Source: Bradyrhizobium roseum (lineage in GTDB: Bacteria; Pseudomonadota; Alphaproteobacteria; Rhizobiales; Xanthobacteraceae). Taken from it: a DNA stretch of 64,000 bases. Each line of letters starts with the position of its first letter. Within the stretch, counting starts at the first letter, position 1. A model generated the notes under the pieces. It was not told where the DNA came from. It was given only the letters and a program-made list of their open reading frames with translations, and did not search any database. Positions 9,186 to 18,164 of the stretch are shown here, in pieces. The stretch lies in contig NZ_CP129212.1 in assembly GCF_030413175.1 (NCBI RefSeq), forward strand, positions 2,666,001 through 2,730,000, in the 5' to 3' direction. The position numbers were made by a program, and so were the translations under genes.

Positions 9186-9532
9186 GGGCGGCGGTGTAGC
9201 AGGGGGGTGCTAAAGATCAAAGCCGCAGATGGGAGGCGCAATTGCTATTCATTTGCAGGAGCGAGGGTGTTCCTATTTCAGAAGACATCAATGCGTGCGG
9301 TGGCCGCCCCACAACATGCCGTCGTACCTCGCGAAGGCGGGGTATCCGGTACGCCGCGGCCTATCGGTTCAATCACTGTCGCCTCTGGAATACTGGATCA
9401 CCCGCCTGCACGGGTGACGACGGCCGGGTGCTTGCCGCACCCGCGGTCTCGTGTGCATAAAAGACTCTTGTGTCGCTCGCGGTTGCTGCCGCGGAACCTA
9501 TCTGTTCCGCTTGCCCGACGACCCATTTCCCC
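9186..9532. other. Intergenic region, 347 bases, mostly repeat-derived
   Basis: This lies between the divergent CDF start and the end of the leftward LysR gene. The middle is an intergenic palindromic repeat (see 9319-9422). The rest has no reading frame with a ribosome-binding site and no recognisable product. I see nothing further in it. Confidence 0.5.
9319..9422. repeat. Intergenic palindromic repeat (Bradyrhizobium type)
   Basis: A pair of short imperfect hairpins: one around the block ACCTCGCGAAGGCGGGGTAT, and a second, CACCCGCCTGCACGGGTG, following TACTGGATC. The TACTGGATC element followed by a G+C hairpin and GACGAC matches a repeat I know as abundant between genes in Bradyrhizobium and Rhodopseudomonas genomes. 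Copy number could not be checked here because only this copy is in the window. Confidence 0.5.
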
Positions 9533-10420
9533 TCACGCCAGAATCGATTTCACCAACTCCCGCTCTTCGAGAATGAACTCGAAGAACGCCGCAATACGCG
9601 GCACCCGCCGCAAATCGGGATGCGTCAGCAGCCGCCAGCTTCGCGACAGTTCCGGAATGGGGCCTAGTACGCGCACGAGATCCGGTTCTGCGTCGCCGAG
9701 CGAGGCGGGTAGCGGCCCCACGCCTATTCCCGACTTCACCGCGTAGATGAGGCCCAGCACGCTGTTGGTGCGCGCCGACATCTTGACGTCGGGGGCCACG
9801 TGCTGGAGCCATATCGATGCTCGGTGCATGCTGAGCGTTTCGTCGAAGCCGACGAGCTGATGGGTCGGCAAGTCGTCCACCTTCCCGGGCTTTCCATTCT
9901 GCTCGACGTAGCCGCGGCTGGCATAGACGGCCCAGATCGAATCCGCGACCTTGCGGCCGACGAGTTCGTCGTCGGTATCGCCGGAGCGGAAGGCGACGTC
10001 GGCATCGCCTTTCGACAGATCGAGGTAGCGGTCGCTGGTAACAAATTCGATCCGAAGTTTGGGGTGGCGGGCCTGGAAGCGATCGATGAGCGTAGACTTG
10101 GTCATGCGGCCGATGATCGGTTCGGGGCAGGTGACCCGGATCACACCGGTGAGGTCATGTGCCTCGTCGGAGACGCGACGCTCGAAGTCGAAAACCGTCG
10201 CTTCGATGCGCTCGGCGTAGGGTATCAAGTCCTTGCCGAATTTGGTCAGGCGGTAGCCTGATGGATGACGCTTGACCAGCGGTTGCCGGATCGCGCGTTC
10301 GAGTTCGGTCAATCGCCTTTGCACCGTCGACTGACTGAGCCCCAGGGCTTTTCCGGCCGCGATGGTGCTGCCATGCCGGGCAACGGCCAAAAGATACTTC
10401 AGATCGTTCCAGTCGAACAT
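9533..10420 (-). CDS. LysR-family transcriptional regulator
   Basis: A 295-residue LysR regulator. The winged helix occupies residues 1-60 (LKYLLAVARHGSTIAAGKALGLSQ, with the recognition helix STVQRRLTELE), and the periplasmic-binding-like effector domain covers about 85-290. I chose the ATG at 10420, giving MFDWNDLKYL, the usual family beginning; an in-frame TTG at 10456 would add 12 residues. It is divergent from the Bug-type solute-binding protein gene with 113 bases between, so it probably controls that gene and perhaps the two genes after it. The inducer is unknown. Confidence 0.8.
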   Translation of the reverse strand: MFDWNDLKYLLAVARHGSTIAAGKALGLSQSTVQRRLTELERAIRQPLVKRHPSGYRLTKFGKDLIPYAERIEATVFDFERRVSDEAHDLTGVIRVTCPEPIIGRMTKSTLIDRFQARHPKLRIEFVTSDRYLDLSKGDADVAFRSGDTDDELVGRKVADSIWAVYASRGYVEQNGKPGKVDDLPTHQLVGFDETLSMHRASIWLQHVAPDVKMSARTNSVLGLIYAVKSGIGVGPLPASLGDAEPDLVRVLGPIPELSRSWRLLTHPDLRRVPRIAAFFEFILEERELVKSILA

Positions 10421-10533
10421 CGGGCGATTATGCACTTCTGGGGCGGGGTACCGCAATCCTGCGGCTTACGGCTGCCGGCACGGTCATCTAGGTTTTGCGG
10501 CCTTGATGGAGCGACCCGTTTGAGGAGATCGAA

Positions 10534-11514
10534 ATGAAAAGCCGGGTGTGGCCGCTGATAGCGGGGTTGATCGCGATATACGTCGGCGCGTCGGTTGCGA
10601 TCGCGCAGCCGGTCGGCGCCGAATGCGCGCAATCCGTCAAGATCATCGTATCGTACCCGCCTGGATCCCCGGATGATGTGATCGCAAGGATCCTTGCGCA
10701 GAAACTGTCCGAGACCGGTGGCCGTTTCCATGTCGAGAACATGCCCGGAGCGGCCGGGGCGATCGGCACTGCGGCCGCGGCCAGAGCGTCGCCGGACGGC
10801 TGCACGATGGTCATCGTCAACCAAAACTTTGTCGTGCAATCCGCGATCGGCGAAAAACTGTCTTACGACGTTCCTGAAAGCTTTGCGCCGGTCGCGCTGC
10901 TGTTGGCGGCGCCGGAAACCATTTTGGTCAACCCGTCGGTGCCTGCGACCACTATGCGGGAGCTTGCTGCGCTGGTGAGGGCAAACCCGGGCAAGTATAA
11001 TTATGCCTCGCCGGGTTTTGGTTCGTCGCCGCATTTGGCCAGCGAACGGCTGTTCAAGCATTCGCTCGGGCTCGAAATCGTACACGTGCCGTTCCAGGGC
11101 GGGCCTCCCGCCGTTGCCTCGACCGTCGCCGGTCACACCCAGATTTTGCATCTCACCCTTCCGGTGGTCGCCACGCTGGTGCGCGACGGCAAGCTTCGGC
11201 TGTTGGCCATCGCGGATACAAAGCGGGCGCCGGAATTTCCCGACGTTCCAACGCTCGGCGAAGCGGGCATTGCAAACCACGATGTCGGGTTTTGGGACGG
11301 CATCATGCTTCCCAAGGGAACGCCTGACGACATCGTTGAACGAAGGTATCGGCAGGTCAGCGAGATCATGGCGTTGCCCGAGGTGAAGGATCGGTTGGGG
11401 GCGCTGGGATACACGCTGGTCAATGGCCCGCGGGCACAGTTCGCGGCGCACCTGCAGAGCGAGTTGGTCAAGTGGAAAGCCATCGTCCGCGACGGCAGGA
11501 TCAAAGTCGAATGA
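10534..11514 (+). CDS. Bug-family periplasmic solute-binding protein (TctC-like)
   Basis: A 326-residue extracytoplasmic binding protein of the tripartite tricarboxylate transporter type. It has a signal peptide (hydrophobic residues about 7-25, with cleavage probably after IAQPVGA), then the family motif IIVSYPPGSPDDVIARI and the AANPGKYNYAS and HVPFQGG blocks. Bug proteins bind small carboxylates or amides with the carboxylate held by backbone contacts. GAGGAG lies seven bases before the ATG. No membrane subunits are nearby, so it must share a TctAB pair or act as a sensor. The methyltransferase gene follows ten bases later. Confidence 0.8.
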   Translation: MKSRVWPLIAGLIAIYVGASVAIAQPVGAECAQSVKIIVSYPPGSPDDVIARILAQKLSETGGRFHVENMPGAAGAIGTAAAARASPDGCTMVIVNQNFVVQSAIGEKLSYDVPESFAPVALLLAAPETILVNPSVPATTMRELAALVRANPGKYNYASPGFGSSPHLASERLFKHSLGLEIVHVPFQGGPPAVASTVAGHTQILHLTLPVVATLVRDGKLRLLAIADTKRAPEFPDVPTLGEAGIANHDVGFWDGIMLPKGTPDDIVERRYRQVSEIMALPEVKDRLGALGYTLVNGPRAQFAAHLQSELVKWKAIVRDGRIKVE

Positions 11515-11524
11515 GGTGCCTGCG

Positions 11525-12391
11525 ATGAAAGTCGGATCTACCGTGGTTAGCGATCCCGCCACTGCGGCGGTGCGAGCGCAATGGAATCGGACGGCCAAGG
11601 GCTGGCATGACTCCGGCACCGTTATTCGGCCGTGGCTGCACCAGGCGACACAGGCCATGCTCGGAATGGCCGCCGTCACAGCCAGCTCGCATGTCCTGGA
11701 CGTGGCCGCCGGCGCGGGGGACCAGACCCTTGATATCGCCGAGCGGGTAGGGCCTGGCGGCTATGTGCTGGCCACGGATCTCTCGCCCGACATTCTGCAA
11801 TTCGCAGCGGAGCGGGCGGCCGCGGCGGGTCATCGCCATGTCGAGACCCGCGTGTCGGACGGACAAAAACTGCAGATCGAAGACGCGCGGTTTGACGTCG
11901 TCGTCTGCCGGCTCGGCCTGATGTTTTTCGGCGATCCGCTGCAGGGCCTGCGTGAAATGGTTCGCGTGCTCAAACCGGGCGGCACGGTCTGCACGATGGT
12001 GTTCGGGACACCGCAGGCCAATCCGTGCGTGGCAACGTTGATGTCGACGGCGCTGCGGCATGCCGGCGTGCCGCCGCCCGACCCCTATCAGTCCGGCGGA
12101 TTGCTCAGTCTCGGCAAGCCCGGACTGATTGATGAATTATTCAAAGAGGCGGGATTTCTCGAAGTCGCGACGACGAAGGTCGCGGCGCCCTTCAAGCTGC
12201 CGACCGTGAAGGACTATATGAATTTCGTTCGGACTTCGGCGGGCCCCGTCATCCAGATCGTGAAGTGCATGGATCCCGCGACGGCCGAAGCGGCGTGGGC
12301 CGACATGGAAAACGCCCTCTGCCGGTATCAGCGACCGGACGGATGGGAAGGTCCCAATGAGTTGTTGTTGACGGCGGCACGGAGGCCGTAG
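11525..12391 (+). CDS. Class I SAM-dependent methyltransferase (UbiE-like)
   Basis: A 288-residue methyltransferase with motif I VLDVAAGAGDQTL (about residue 60), an acidic end of strand 2 (LATDLSPDIL), and DVVVCRLGLMFF as motif IV. It belongs to the UbiE/Methyltransf_11 group that methylates small molecules or quinones; the substrate cannot be read from the sequence. The start at ATG 11525 is supported by GAGG eight bases upstream and by a ten-base gap after the binding-protein gene. A longer frame opening at 11423 overlaps that gene and is rejected. Probably in one operon with the Bug protein. Confidence 0.75.
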   Translation: MKVGSTVVSDPATAAVRAQWNRTAKGWHDSGTVIRPWLHQATQAMLGMAAVTASSHVLDVAAGAGDQTLDIAERVGPGGYVLATDLSPDILQFAAERAAAAGHRHVETRVSDGQKLQIEDARFDVVVCRLGLMFFGDPLQGLREMVRVLKPGGTVCTMVFGTPQANPCVATLMSTALRHAGVPPPDPYQSGGLLSLGKPGLIDELFKEAGFLEVATTKVAAPFKLPTVKDYMNFVRTSAGPVIQIVKCMDPATAEAAWADMENALCRYQRPDGWEGPNELLLTAARRP

Positions 12392-12506
12392 AGCCCCAGC
12401 GGGGTTGCGCGCCGTAGAATGCATTGCAGCACAGCGCCCGCGCCCTCTGGACACGCGCCCGTCGCACTGGCCAAAATCGTCGACAAAGAGAACAGCGGAG
12501 GCGACG

Positions 12507-13346
12507 ATGATTATCGATTCCCAGGTCCATGCCTATGAGGCGAACACCCCGAAACGGCCGTGGCACACGGTGCCGAACTGGCCGGATCACGTCACCGGCG
12601 ACGAGATGGTGGCGGCGATGGACAGAGTGGGCGTTGACGGCGCGATCTTCATCTCGGCGTTCTCACTGTACCGTTACGATGCCAGCTATGCCGTGGAGGT
12701 GCAGCGGGCGCATCCCGGCCGGCTCGCCATCGTCAAGCCGCTCGATCCGGACGATCCCGGCGTCGCCGACGTCGTCGCGGAATGGAAGAAGACGCCGGGC
12801 GCGGTCGGTGTCCGCGTCATGCTGCGGAAGGAGGAGAAGCGCGCGGCTGACGATCCCGGCCTCGACCGGATCGCGCGTGCGGCCGTGCGCTACGATTTTC
12901 CGCTCAACATCCTGTGCTGGGACAATCTGGACGCCGGTATTGCGCTGATCGACCGGAATCCCGACACGCGGTTCATCATCGACCATCTCGGCATCCTACA
13001 GCCGCGCGTGCCGCCGGCGCCCGCCCAACCCTGGGCGAGCCTTCCAAAGGTGCTCGACCTCGCCAAACGTCCGAATTGCGTGATCAAGGTCAGCGGCGCC
13101 TGCACGTTGTCGCGCGAGCCGTATCCTTTTCTCGACATCTGGGATCCGCTCGCGCGCGTGTTCGACGCCTGGGGTTTTGAGCGCTGTCTGTGGGGCACGG
13201 ACTGGACGCGGGCGTTCGCCGTCGTCAATTATGAACAGGCGGTCGAGCCGTTCCTCAAGACCAGCCGCCTGAGTGACGGCGAACGGGCCATGCTGATGGG
13301 CGGGGCCTGCGCCAAGGCCTATGGCTGGTCGCCCAAGAGGGATTAG
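12507..13346 (+). CDS. Amidohydrolase family protein (TIM-barrel metal hydrolase)
   Basis: A 279-residue amidohydrolase-2 type protein, the group that includes 2-pyrone-4,6-dicarboxylate lactonase and decarboxylases. It starts with IIDSQVHAY, where the usual DxHxH metal motif is reduced to a single His. It continues with FIIDHLG (His of strand 5) and ends with the catalytic Asp in CLWGTDWTR. The loss of one His in the first motif is as seen in lactonase-like members that need little or no metal. The ATG at 12507 follows GCGGAGG. It lies 115 bases after the methyltransferase gene, probably in the same catabolic unit. Confidence 0.7.
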   Translation: MIIDSQVHAYEANTPKRPWHTVPNWPDHVTGDEMVAAMDRVGVDGAIFISAFSLYRYDASYAVEVQRAHPGRLAIVKPLDPDDPGVADVVAEWKKTPGAVGVRVMLRKEEKRAADDPGLDRIARAAVRYDFPLNILCWDNLDAGIALIDRNPDTRFIIDHLGILQPRVPPAPAQPWASLPKVLDLAKRPNCVIKVSGACTLSREPYPFLDIWDPLARVFDAWGFERCLWGTDWTRAFAVVNYEQAVEPFLKTSRLSDGERAMLMGGACAKAYGWSPKRD

Positions 13347-13592
13347 CAGAACGTTAGGCAGCAGCGCGGATTGGCCGCGCGGCGTTCATGACTCGTACTT
13401 TCCCGTCCTTGACGCCACCGCGGATCGTGTCCATATGCAGATATCGACACTTGGCCGAACGGCTGGGCTGCTTTGTGTTGCCCACCTATCGGCGCGCAGG
13501 CTTCAGACCCTTCTTCCAGCATCGATCAACGGACGACGGCCCCGATTCCTCAGGTCCGCGATCTCACGTTGCACCGTCAGAAGGGGTTTTCT

Positions 13593-14663
13593 TTGCAAAG
13601 CACAGCTGGCCAGCGGCCCTACACGCCAGATGAGGGCTCCGGCCTCACTCCGTCGCCTGAAATCGGCGACGACGTCCTCAACGCCCGGCGCTGGCAGCGC
13701 ATCCTGAGCGGCTACACCACGCCCAGCCGGCTGCGCAGCATTGCCGAGATTGCGATCACGGCTTTGCCGCTCATCGTGCTGTGGGCCGCGGCCTGGTTCG
13801 CGTTTCATCTCGGCCATGCCTGGGCTTCGTTGCTGATCGCGATCCCGGCCGCCGGCTTTCTCGTCCGCCTGTTCATGATCCAGCACGACTGTGGCCACGG
13901 CACCTTTTTTTCCGGCCGGCTGGCCAATGACTGGGTCGGCCGCGTCCTCGGCGTGCTCACGCTGACGCCCTATGACTGCTGGCGCCACACGCATGCGATT
14001 CATCACGCCACCACTGGTAATCTCGATCGCCGCGGCATCGGCGATCTCGATACGTTGACAGTCCGCGAATATCGCGCTCTGCCGGTATGGGGCCGCCTGA
14101 AATACCGGCTTTACCGCCACCCGCTGATCATGTTCGGCGTCGGGCCGGCCTATCTGTTCCTTCTGCAACAGCGGATGCCGCCAGCCGCCCTGATGCGCAA
14201 AGGGTGGCAGCCCTGGGCCAGCACGATGATGACGAATCTCGCGATCGCCGCCATCGTCGCCACGCTCACCTGGTTCATCGGCATCAAGGCGTTTCTGCTC
14301 GTGCACCTTCCGATCACGCTGCTGGCCGGCACCGCGGGCGTATGGCTGTTCTACGTCCAGCACCAGTTCGAGCACACGGTGTGGGATCGCAACGGGGGCT
14401 GGAGCCTGCAACAGGCCGCGCTGCACGGCAGTTCGCACTACGACCTGCCGGCGTGGTTGCGCTGGTTCACCGCCAATATCGGCATTCACCACGTGCATCA
14501 CCTCAGTAGCCGTATTCCCTATTACCGGCTGTCGCGCGTGCTGAGTGACCACCCCGAACTGCGCGACGTCGGCCGCATCACGCTGCTGCAGAGTTTTCAG
14601 TGCGTGCGCCTGGTTTTGTGGGACGAGACGCAACGCCGCCTGGTGTCGTTCCGGGAGATATGA
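13593..14663 (+). CDS. Membrane fatty-acid desaturase / beta-carotene ketolase-like di-iron protein
   Basis: An integral membrane di-iron desaturase. All three histidine clusters are present: HDCGHG, HTHAIHH (seven residues spanning HxxxHH) and the C-terminal HHVHH. Hydrophobic pairs lie around residues 55-100 and 190-240. It resembles acyl-lipid desaturases; I cannot tell the regiospecificity. The likely start is TTG at 13593, because AGAAGGGG lies six bases before it; upstream codons back to an ATG at 13473 encode no conserved residues. The unusual start is inference. It stands alone between the amidohydrolase and aldo/keto reductase genes. Confidence 0.75.
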   Translation: MQSTAGQRPYTPDEGSGLTPSPEIGDDVLNARRWQRILSGYTTPSRLRSIAEIAITALPLIVLWAAAWFAFHLGHAWASLLIAIPAAGFLVRLFMIQHDCGHGTFFSGRLANDWVGRVLGVLTLTPYDCWRHTHAIHHATTGNLDRRGIGDLDTLTVREYRALPVWGRLKYRLYRHPLIMFGVGPAYLFLLQQRMPPAALMRKGWQPWASTMMTNLAIAAIVATLTWFIGIKAFLLVHLPITLLAGTAGVWLFYVQHQFEHTVWDRNGGWSLQQAALHGSSHYDLPAWLRWFTANIGIHHVHHLSSRIPYYRLSRVLSDHPELRDVGRITLLQSFQCVRLVLWDETQRRLVSFREI

Positions 14664-14799
14664 GCGGGATGCAGCGTAGCCGGCGGGTTACGCTGCGCTG
14701 ATCCGCCCCGCAGCCGACTGTTGCCGCGCGCTCAATATCACGGTTGAGTCGCGGCCATTCGACATCGCATAATCTTCCGGATCATCCGGAGGAACAGCG

Positions 14800-15798
14800 A
14801 TGGAAATGCGGGTCTTTGGCCGCACGAAAATGCAGATCTCGGTGCTGGGCTTTGGCTGCGGCGCGGTGGGTGGATTGATGGTGCGCGGCGATGCCGCCGA
14901 CCAGGAGCGCACCGTTGCGCGCGCGATCGCGGCGGGCGTCAATTATTTCGACACGGCGGTTCAGTACGGGCACGGGCAGTCGGAAAGCAATCTCGGCCGC
15001 ATCCTGCAGGCGCTGAAGCCGGCCAATGTCGTCGTCGGCACCAAGGTCCGCGTGCCGCCGGGCGAGTTTGGCCGCATCGACGATGCCGTCAAAACATCGC
15101 TCGAAGGCAGCCTGGCGCGGCTGCGCCGCGAGCGGGTCGATATCTTTCACCTGCACAATCCGATTACCGAAAGCGGCGGCGGATCGTCGCTCAGTGTCCG
15201 GCAGGTGCTCGACGAGGTCGCTCCTGCGTTCGAGCGGCAACGCCAGCAGGGCAAGATCCGCTTTCTGGGGCTGACGGCGGTCGGTGATACGGCGGCGCTG
15301 CATCAGGTGATCGAGGCGCGCGTCTTCGACAGCGCACAGGTCGTCTACAACATGCTCAATCCGTCAGCGGCGGTCGAATTGCCGACGGGCTATCCGGCGC
15401 AGGATTATGCACGGCTGTTCGATGCAACTGCGGCCGCCGGTGTCGGCGTTATCCGCATTCGGGTACTGGCCGGCGGCGCGCTATCGGGCTCGGCCGAGCG
15501 TCATCCGATCGCGAGCCCTGCGCCCGAGCCGATCGGTTCAGCGATGCACTACGGTGCCGATATCGATCGTGCGCGTCGCCTGATGCCGCTGGTGGAGGAG
15601 GGATTCGCCGCCAGCCTGATCGAAGCGGCAACGCGGTTTGCGCTGTCGCATCCGGCAATGGGCACGATTTTGGTCGGCATGGCGACGCCGCAGCAGTTCG
15701 AGGACGCGCTGGCGGCCGTGGAAAAAGGCCCGCTGCCGCAAGCCGCGCTCGACCTTCTGGCGGCGCTGCGGCAGGGATTTTCAGGCGAGCCGCGCTGA
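14800..15798 (+). CDS. Aldo/keto reductase
   Basis: A 332-residue NADPH-dependent oxidoreductase of the AKR superfamily. It carries the N-terminal GFGCGAVGG turn, the catalytic Asp and Tyr in FDTAVQYG (about residue 50), and the catalytic His in DIFHLHNP near residue 122. The C-terminal cofactor helix is present (LSHPAMGTILVGMATPQQF). GGAGGA precedes the ATG at good spacing. It most resembles the AKR11/galactose-dehydrogenase-like branch with unspecified substrates. The gene stands alone, 79 bases before glgX. Confidence 0.75.
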   Translation: MEMRVFGRTKMQISVLGFGCGAVGGLMVRGDAADQERTVARAIAAGVNYFDTAVQYGHGQSESNLGRILQALKPANVVVGTKVRVPPGEFGRIDDAVKTSLEGSLARLRRERVDIFHLHNPITESGGGSSLSVRQVLDEVAPAFERQRQQGKIRFLGLTAVGDTAALHQVIEARVFDSAQVVYNMLNPSAAVELPTGYPAQDYARLFDATAAAGVGVIRIRVLAGGALSGSAERHPIASPAPEPIGSAMHYGADIDRARRLMPLVEEGFAASLIEAATRFALSHPAMGTILVGMATPQQFEDALAAVEKGPLPQAALDLLAALRQGFSGEPR

Positions 15799-15876
15799 GC
15801 AGGGGCGCGCATTATTGCGTGCGGGGTGGAACTTATTGGGCGGCTGGGCGGTTGCCGCGTGAGGGGGCCGCCACGA

Positions 15877-18108
15877 ATGAAACCGATCAAACCGTCACCG
15901 AACCAGTCACTGCTCGGCGCTGCCATGGCGTTGCGGCGCTCGACCATCCGCGAGGGCAAGCCGTTTCCGCTCGGGGCGACATGGGACGGCCTCGGCGTCA
16001 ACTTCGCGCTGTTCTCGGCGCACGCCACGAAAGTCGAGCTCTGCATTTTCGATGACGCCGGCGAGTACGAGATCGAGCGCTTCGACCTGCCGGAGTACAC
16101 CGACGAAGTCTGGCACGGCTACCTCCCGACCGCGCGGCCCGGCACCGTCTACGGCTATCGAGTGCACGGGTCGTACGAGCCCGACGCAGGCCATCGATTC
16201 AATCCGAACAAGCTGTTGATCGATCCGTATGCAAAACAGCTCGTCGGCGAATTGAAGTGGGCGCCGGAGCTGTTCGGTTATCAGCTCGATCATCCTGACA
16301 AGGATAAATCGTTCGATGGCCGCGACAGCGCGCCTTACATGCTCAAGTGCCGCGTGATCGATCCGGCGTTCACTTGGGGGCCGTCGCGCAAACCCGAGAC
16401 GTCGTGGGCGCGCACGATCATCTACGAGATGCACGTCAAGGGCTTTACCCAGCGTCACCCGCTGATTCCGGAATCCGACCGAGGCACCTTCGCAGGCCTT
16501 TCCCATGCCGCGATCCCGGCCTATCTGCGCTCGCTCGGCGTCACCAGCGTCGAGCTGTTGCCGATCCATTCCTTCGTCGACGACAGCTATCTCGTCGACA
16601 AGGGCCTGCGAAACTACTGGGGTTACAATTCGATCGGCTTCTTTGCGCCGGAGACGCGCTATCTGCGCACCGACGGAGCCAGCGAATTCAAGACCATGAT
16701 CAATCAGTTTCACGCCCATGGTCTCGAGGTGATCCTGGACGTTGTGTACAACCATACCGCCGAGGGCAACGAACTGGGCCCTACGCTGTCGTTCAAGGGG
16801 ATCGACAACGCGAGCTATTACCGGCTGCTGCCGGATCAGCGCCGCTACTACATCAACGACACCGGTACCGGAAATACCGTCAACCTCTCGCATCCGCGCG
16901 TGCTGCAGATGGTGGCCGATTCGCTCCGCTATTGGGCGACCGAAATGCGGGTCGACGGATTCCGATTCGATCTCGCCACCATTCTCGCGCGCGAACCCTA
17001 CGGCTTCGATGAAGGCGGCGGCTTTCTCGATGCCTGCCGGCAGGACCCGGTGCTGTCAGGCGTCAAGCTGATTGCCGAGCCCTGGGACATCGGGCCGGGC
17101 GGTTACCAGGTCGGCCAGTTTCCGCCGGGATGGGCGGAATGGAATGACAAGTTTCGCGATACGGTGCGCAGCTACTGGAAGGGCGATGCCGGGCTGTTAC
17201 CCGACCTGGCGAAGCGCATTTCGGGATCGGGCGATCTCTTCAACAAGCGCGGCCGCAAACCGTGGGCCAGCATCAACTTCGTCACCGCCCATGACGGTTT
17301 CAATCTCAACGACCTCGTATCCTACAACGACAAGCACAACGAGGCGAACGGCGAAGACAACCGCGACGGCCATTCCAACAACCATTCCTGGAATCACGGC
17401 GTGGAGGGTCCGACCGACGATCCTGATATCCTGGAGCTGCGCGAGCGGCAGAAGCGGAACTTGCTGGCCACCGTGCTGCTCTCGCACGGCACGCCCATGC
17501 TGCTGGCGGGCGACGAGTTCGGCCACACGCAGAATGGCAACAACAATGCGTATGCGCAGGACAACGATATCAACTGGCCGAACTGGCTCGGGATACCGCC
17601 GAGCGGCCGGGCGCTGCGGGAATTCACCCGCCGCCTGATCGCGACCCGCAAGGCGTTTCCCATCCTGTATCGCAGCCGCTTTCTGGTCGGATCGCGCAAC
17701 GAGGAACTCGACGTCACCGACGTTACATGGCTCACCCCGGCGGCCACTGAAATGACAACCGAGCAATGGCAAGACGGCAACGCCCGCTGCTTCGGCATGC
17801 TGCTCGACGGCCGTGCGCAGGAAAGCGGCATCCAGCGGCGCGGATCGGACGCGACGTTGCTGATCGTCTTTAACGCCCACCACGATGTCGTCCCGTTCAC
17901 GCTGCCCGAGGTGGCCGAAGGCCGGCGCTGGGTCGGCCTGATCGACACGGCCCAGCCGGAGGCGCCGCCTGCCACGCATTCCTTCGGTCATGTCTACGAT
18001 GTCACCGGCCGCTCGCTTTGCGCCTTCGCGCTCGAGGGCGCGGTAACAAGCGATCTGCGGCAGGGCGTCGGGTCTATTCTCGACGTAACAGAGCGGCCGC
18101 TGGAATAG
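15877..18108 (+). CDS. glgX: Glycogen debranching enzyme GlgX (isoamylase family)
   Basis: A GH13 debranching enzyme that cleaves alpha-1,6 branches of phosphorylase-limited glycogen. It has 743 residues, within the usual range. An N-terminal CBM48-type domain (about 25-130) precedes the catalytic barrel. All four GH13 regions are present: DVVYNHT at 288, FRFD with the nucleophile Asp at 365, AEPWD with the acid/base Glu at 401, and TAHDGF with Asp473. The ATG at 15877 is preceded by GAGGGG at ten bases. No other glycogen genes (glgA, B, C, P) are in the window, so it is separated from its usual cluster. Confidence 0.92.
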   Translation: MKPIKPSPNQSLLGAAMALRRSTIREGKPFPLGATWDGLGVNFALFSAHATKVELCIFDDAGEYEIERFDLPEYTDEVWHGYLPTARPGTVYGYRVHGSYEPDAGHRFNPNKLLIDPYAKQLVGELKWAPELFGYQLDHPDKDKSFDGRDSAPYMLKCRVIDPAFTWGPSRKPETSWARTIIYEMHVKGFTQRHPLIPESDRGTFAGLSHAAIPAYLRSLGVTSVELLPIHSFVDDSYLVDKGLRNYWGYNSIGFFAPETRYLRTDGASEFKTMINQFHAHGLEVILDVVYNHTAEGNELGPTLSFKGIDNASYYRLLPDQRRYYINDTGTGNTVNLSHPRVLQMVADSLRYWATEMRVDGFRFDLATILAREPYGFDEGGGFLDACRQDPVLSGVKLIAEPWDIGPGGYQVGQFPPGWAEWNDKFRDTVRSYWKGDAGLLPDLAKRISGSGDLFNKRGRKPWASINFVTAHDGFNLNDLVSYNDKHNEANGEDNRDGHSNNHSWNHGVEGPTDDPDILELRERQKRNLLATVLLSHGTPMLLAGDEFGHTQNGNNNAYAQDNDINWPNWLGIPPSGRALREFTRRLIATRKAFPILYRSRFLVGSRNEELDVTDVTWLTPAATEMTTEQWQDGNARCFGMLLDGRAQESGIQRRGSDATLLIVFNAHHDVVPFTLPEVAEGRRWVGLIDTAQPEAPPATHSFGHVYDVTGRSLCAFALEGAVTSDLRQGVGSILDVTERPLE

Positions 18109-18164
18109 GCGGATTACACCCGGCTAACGCGCCTGCGAACTGTAAGCTGGTCCGCGTTGCGCAC

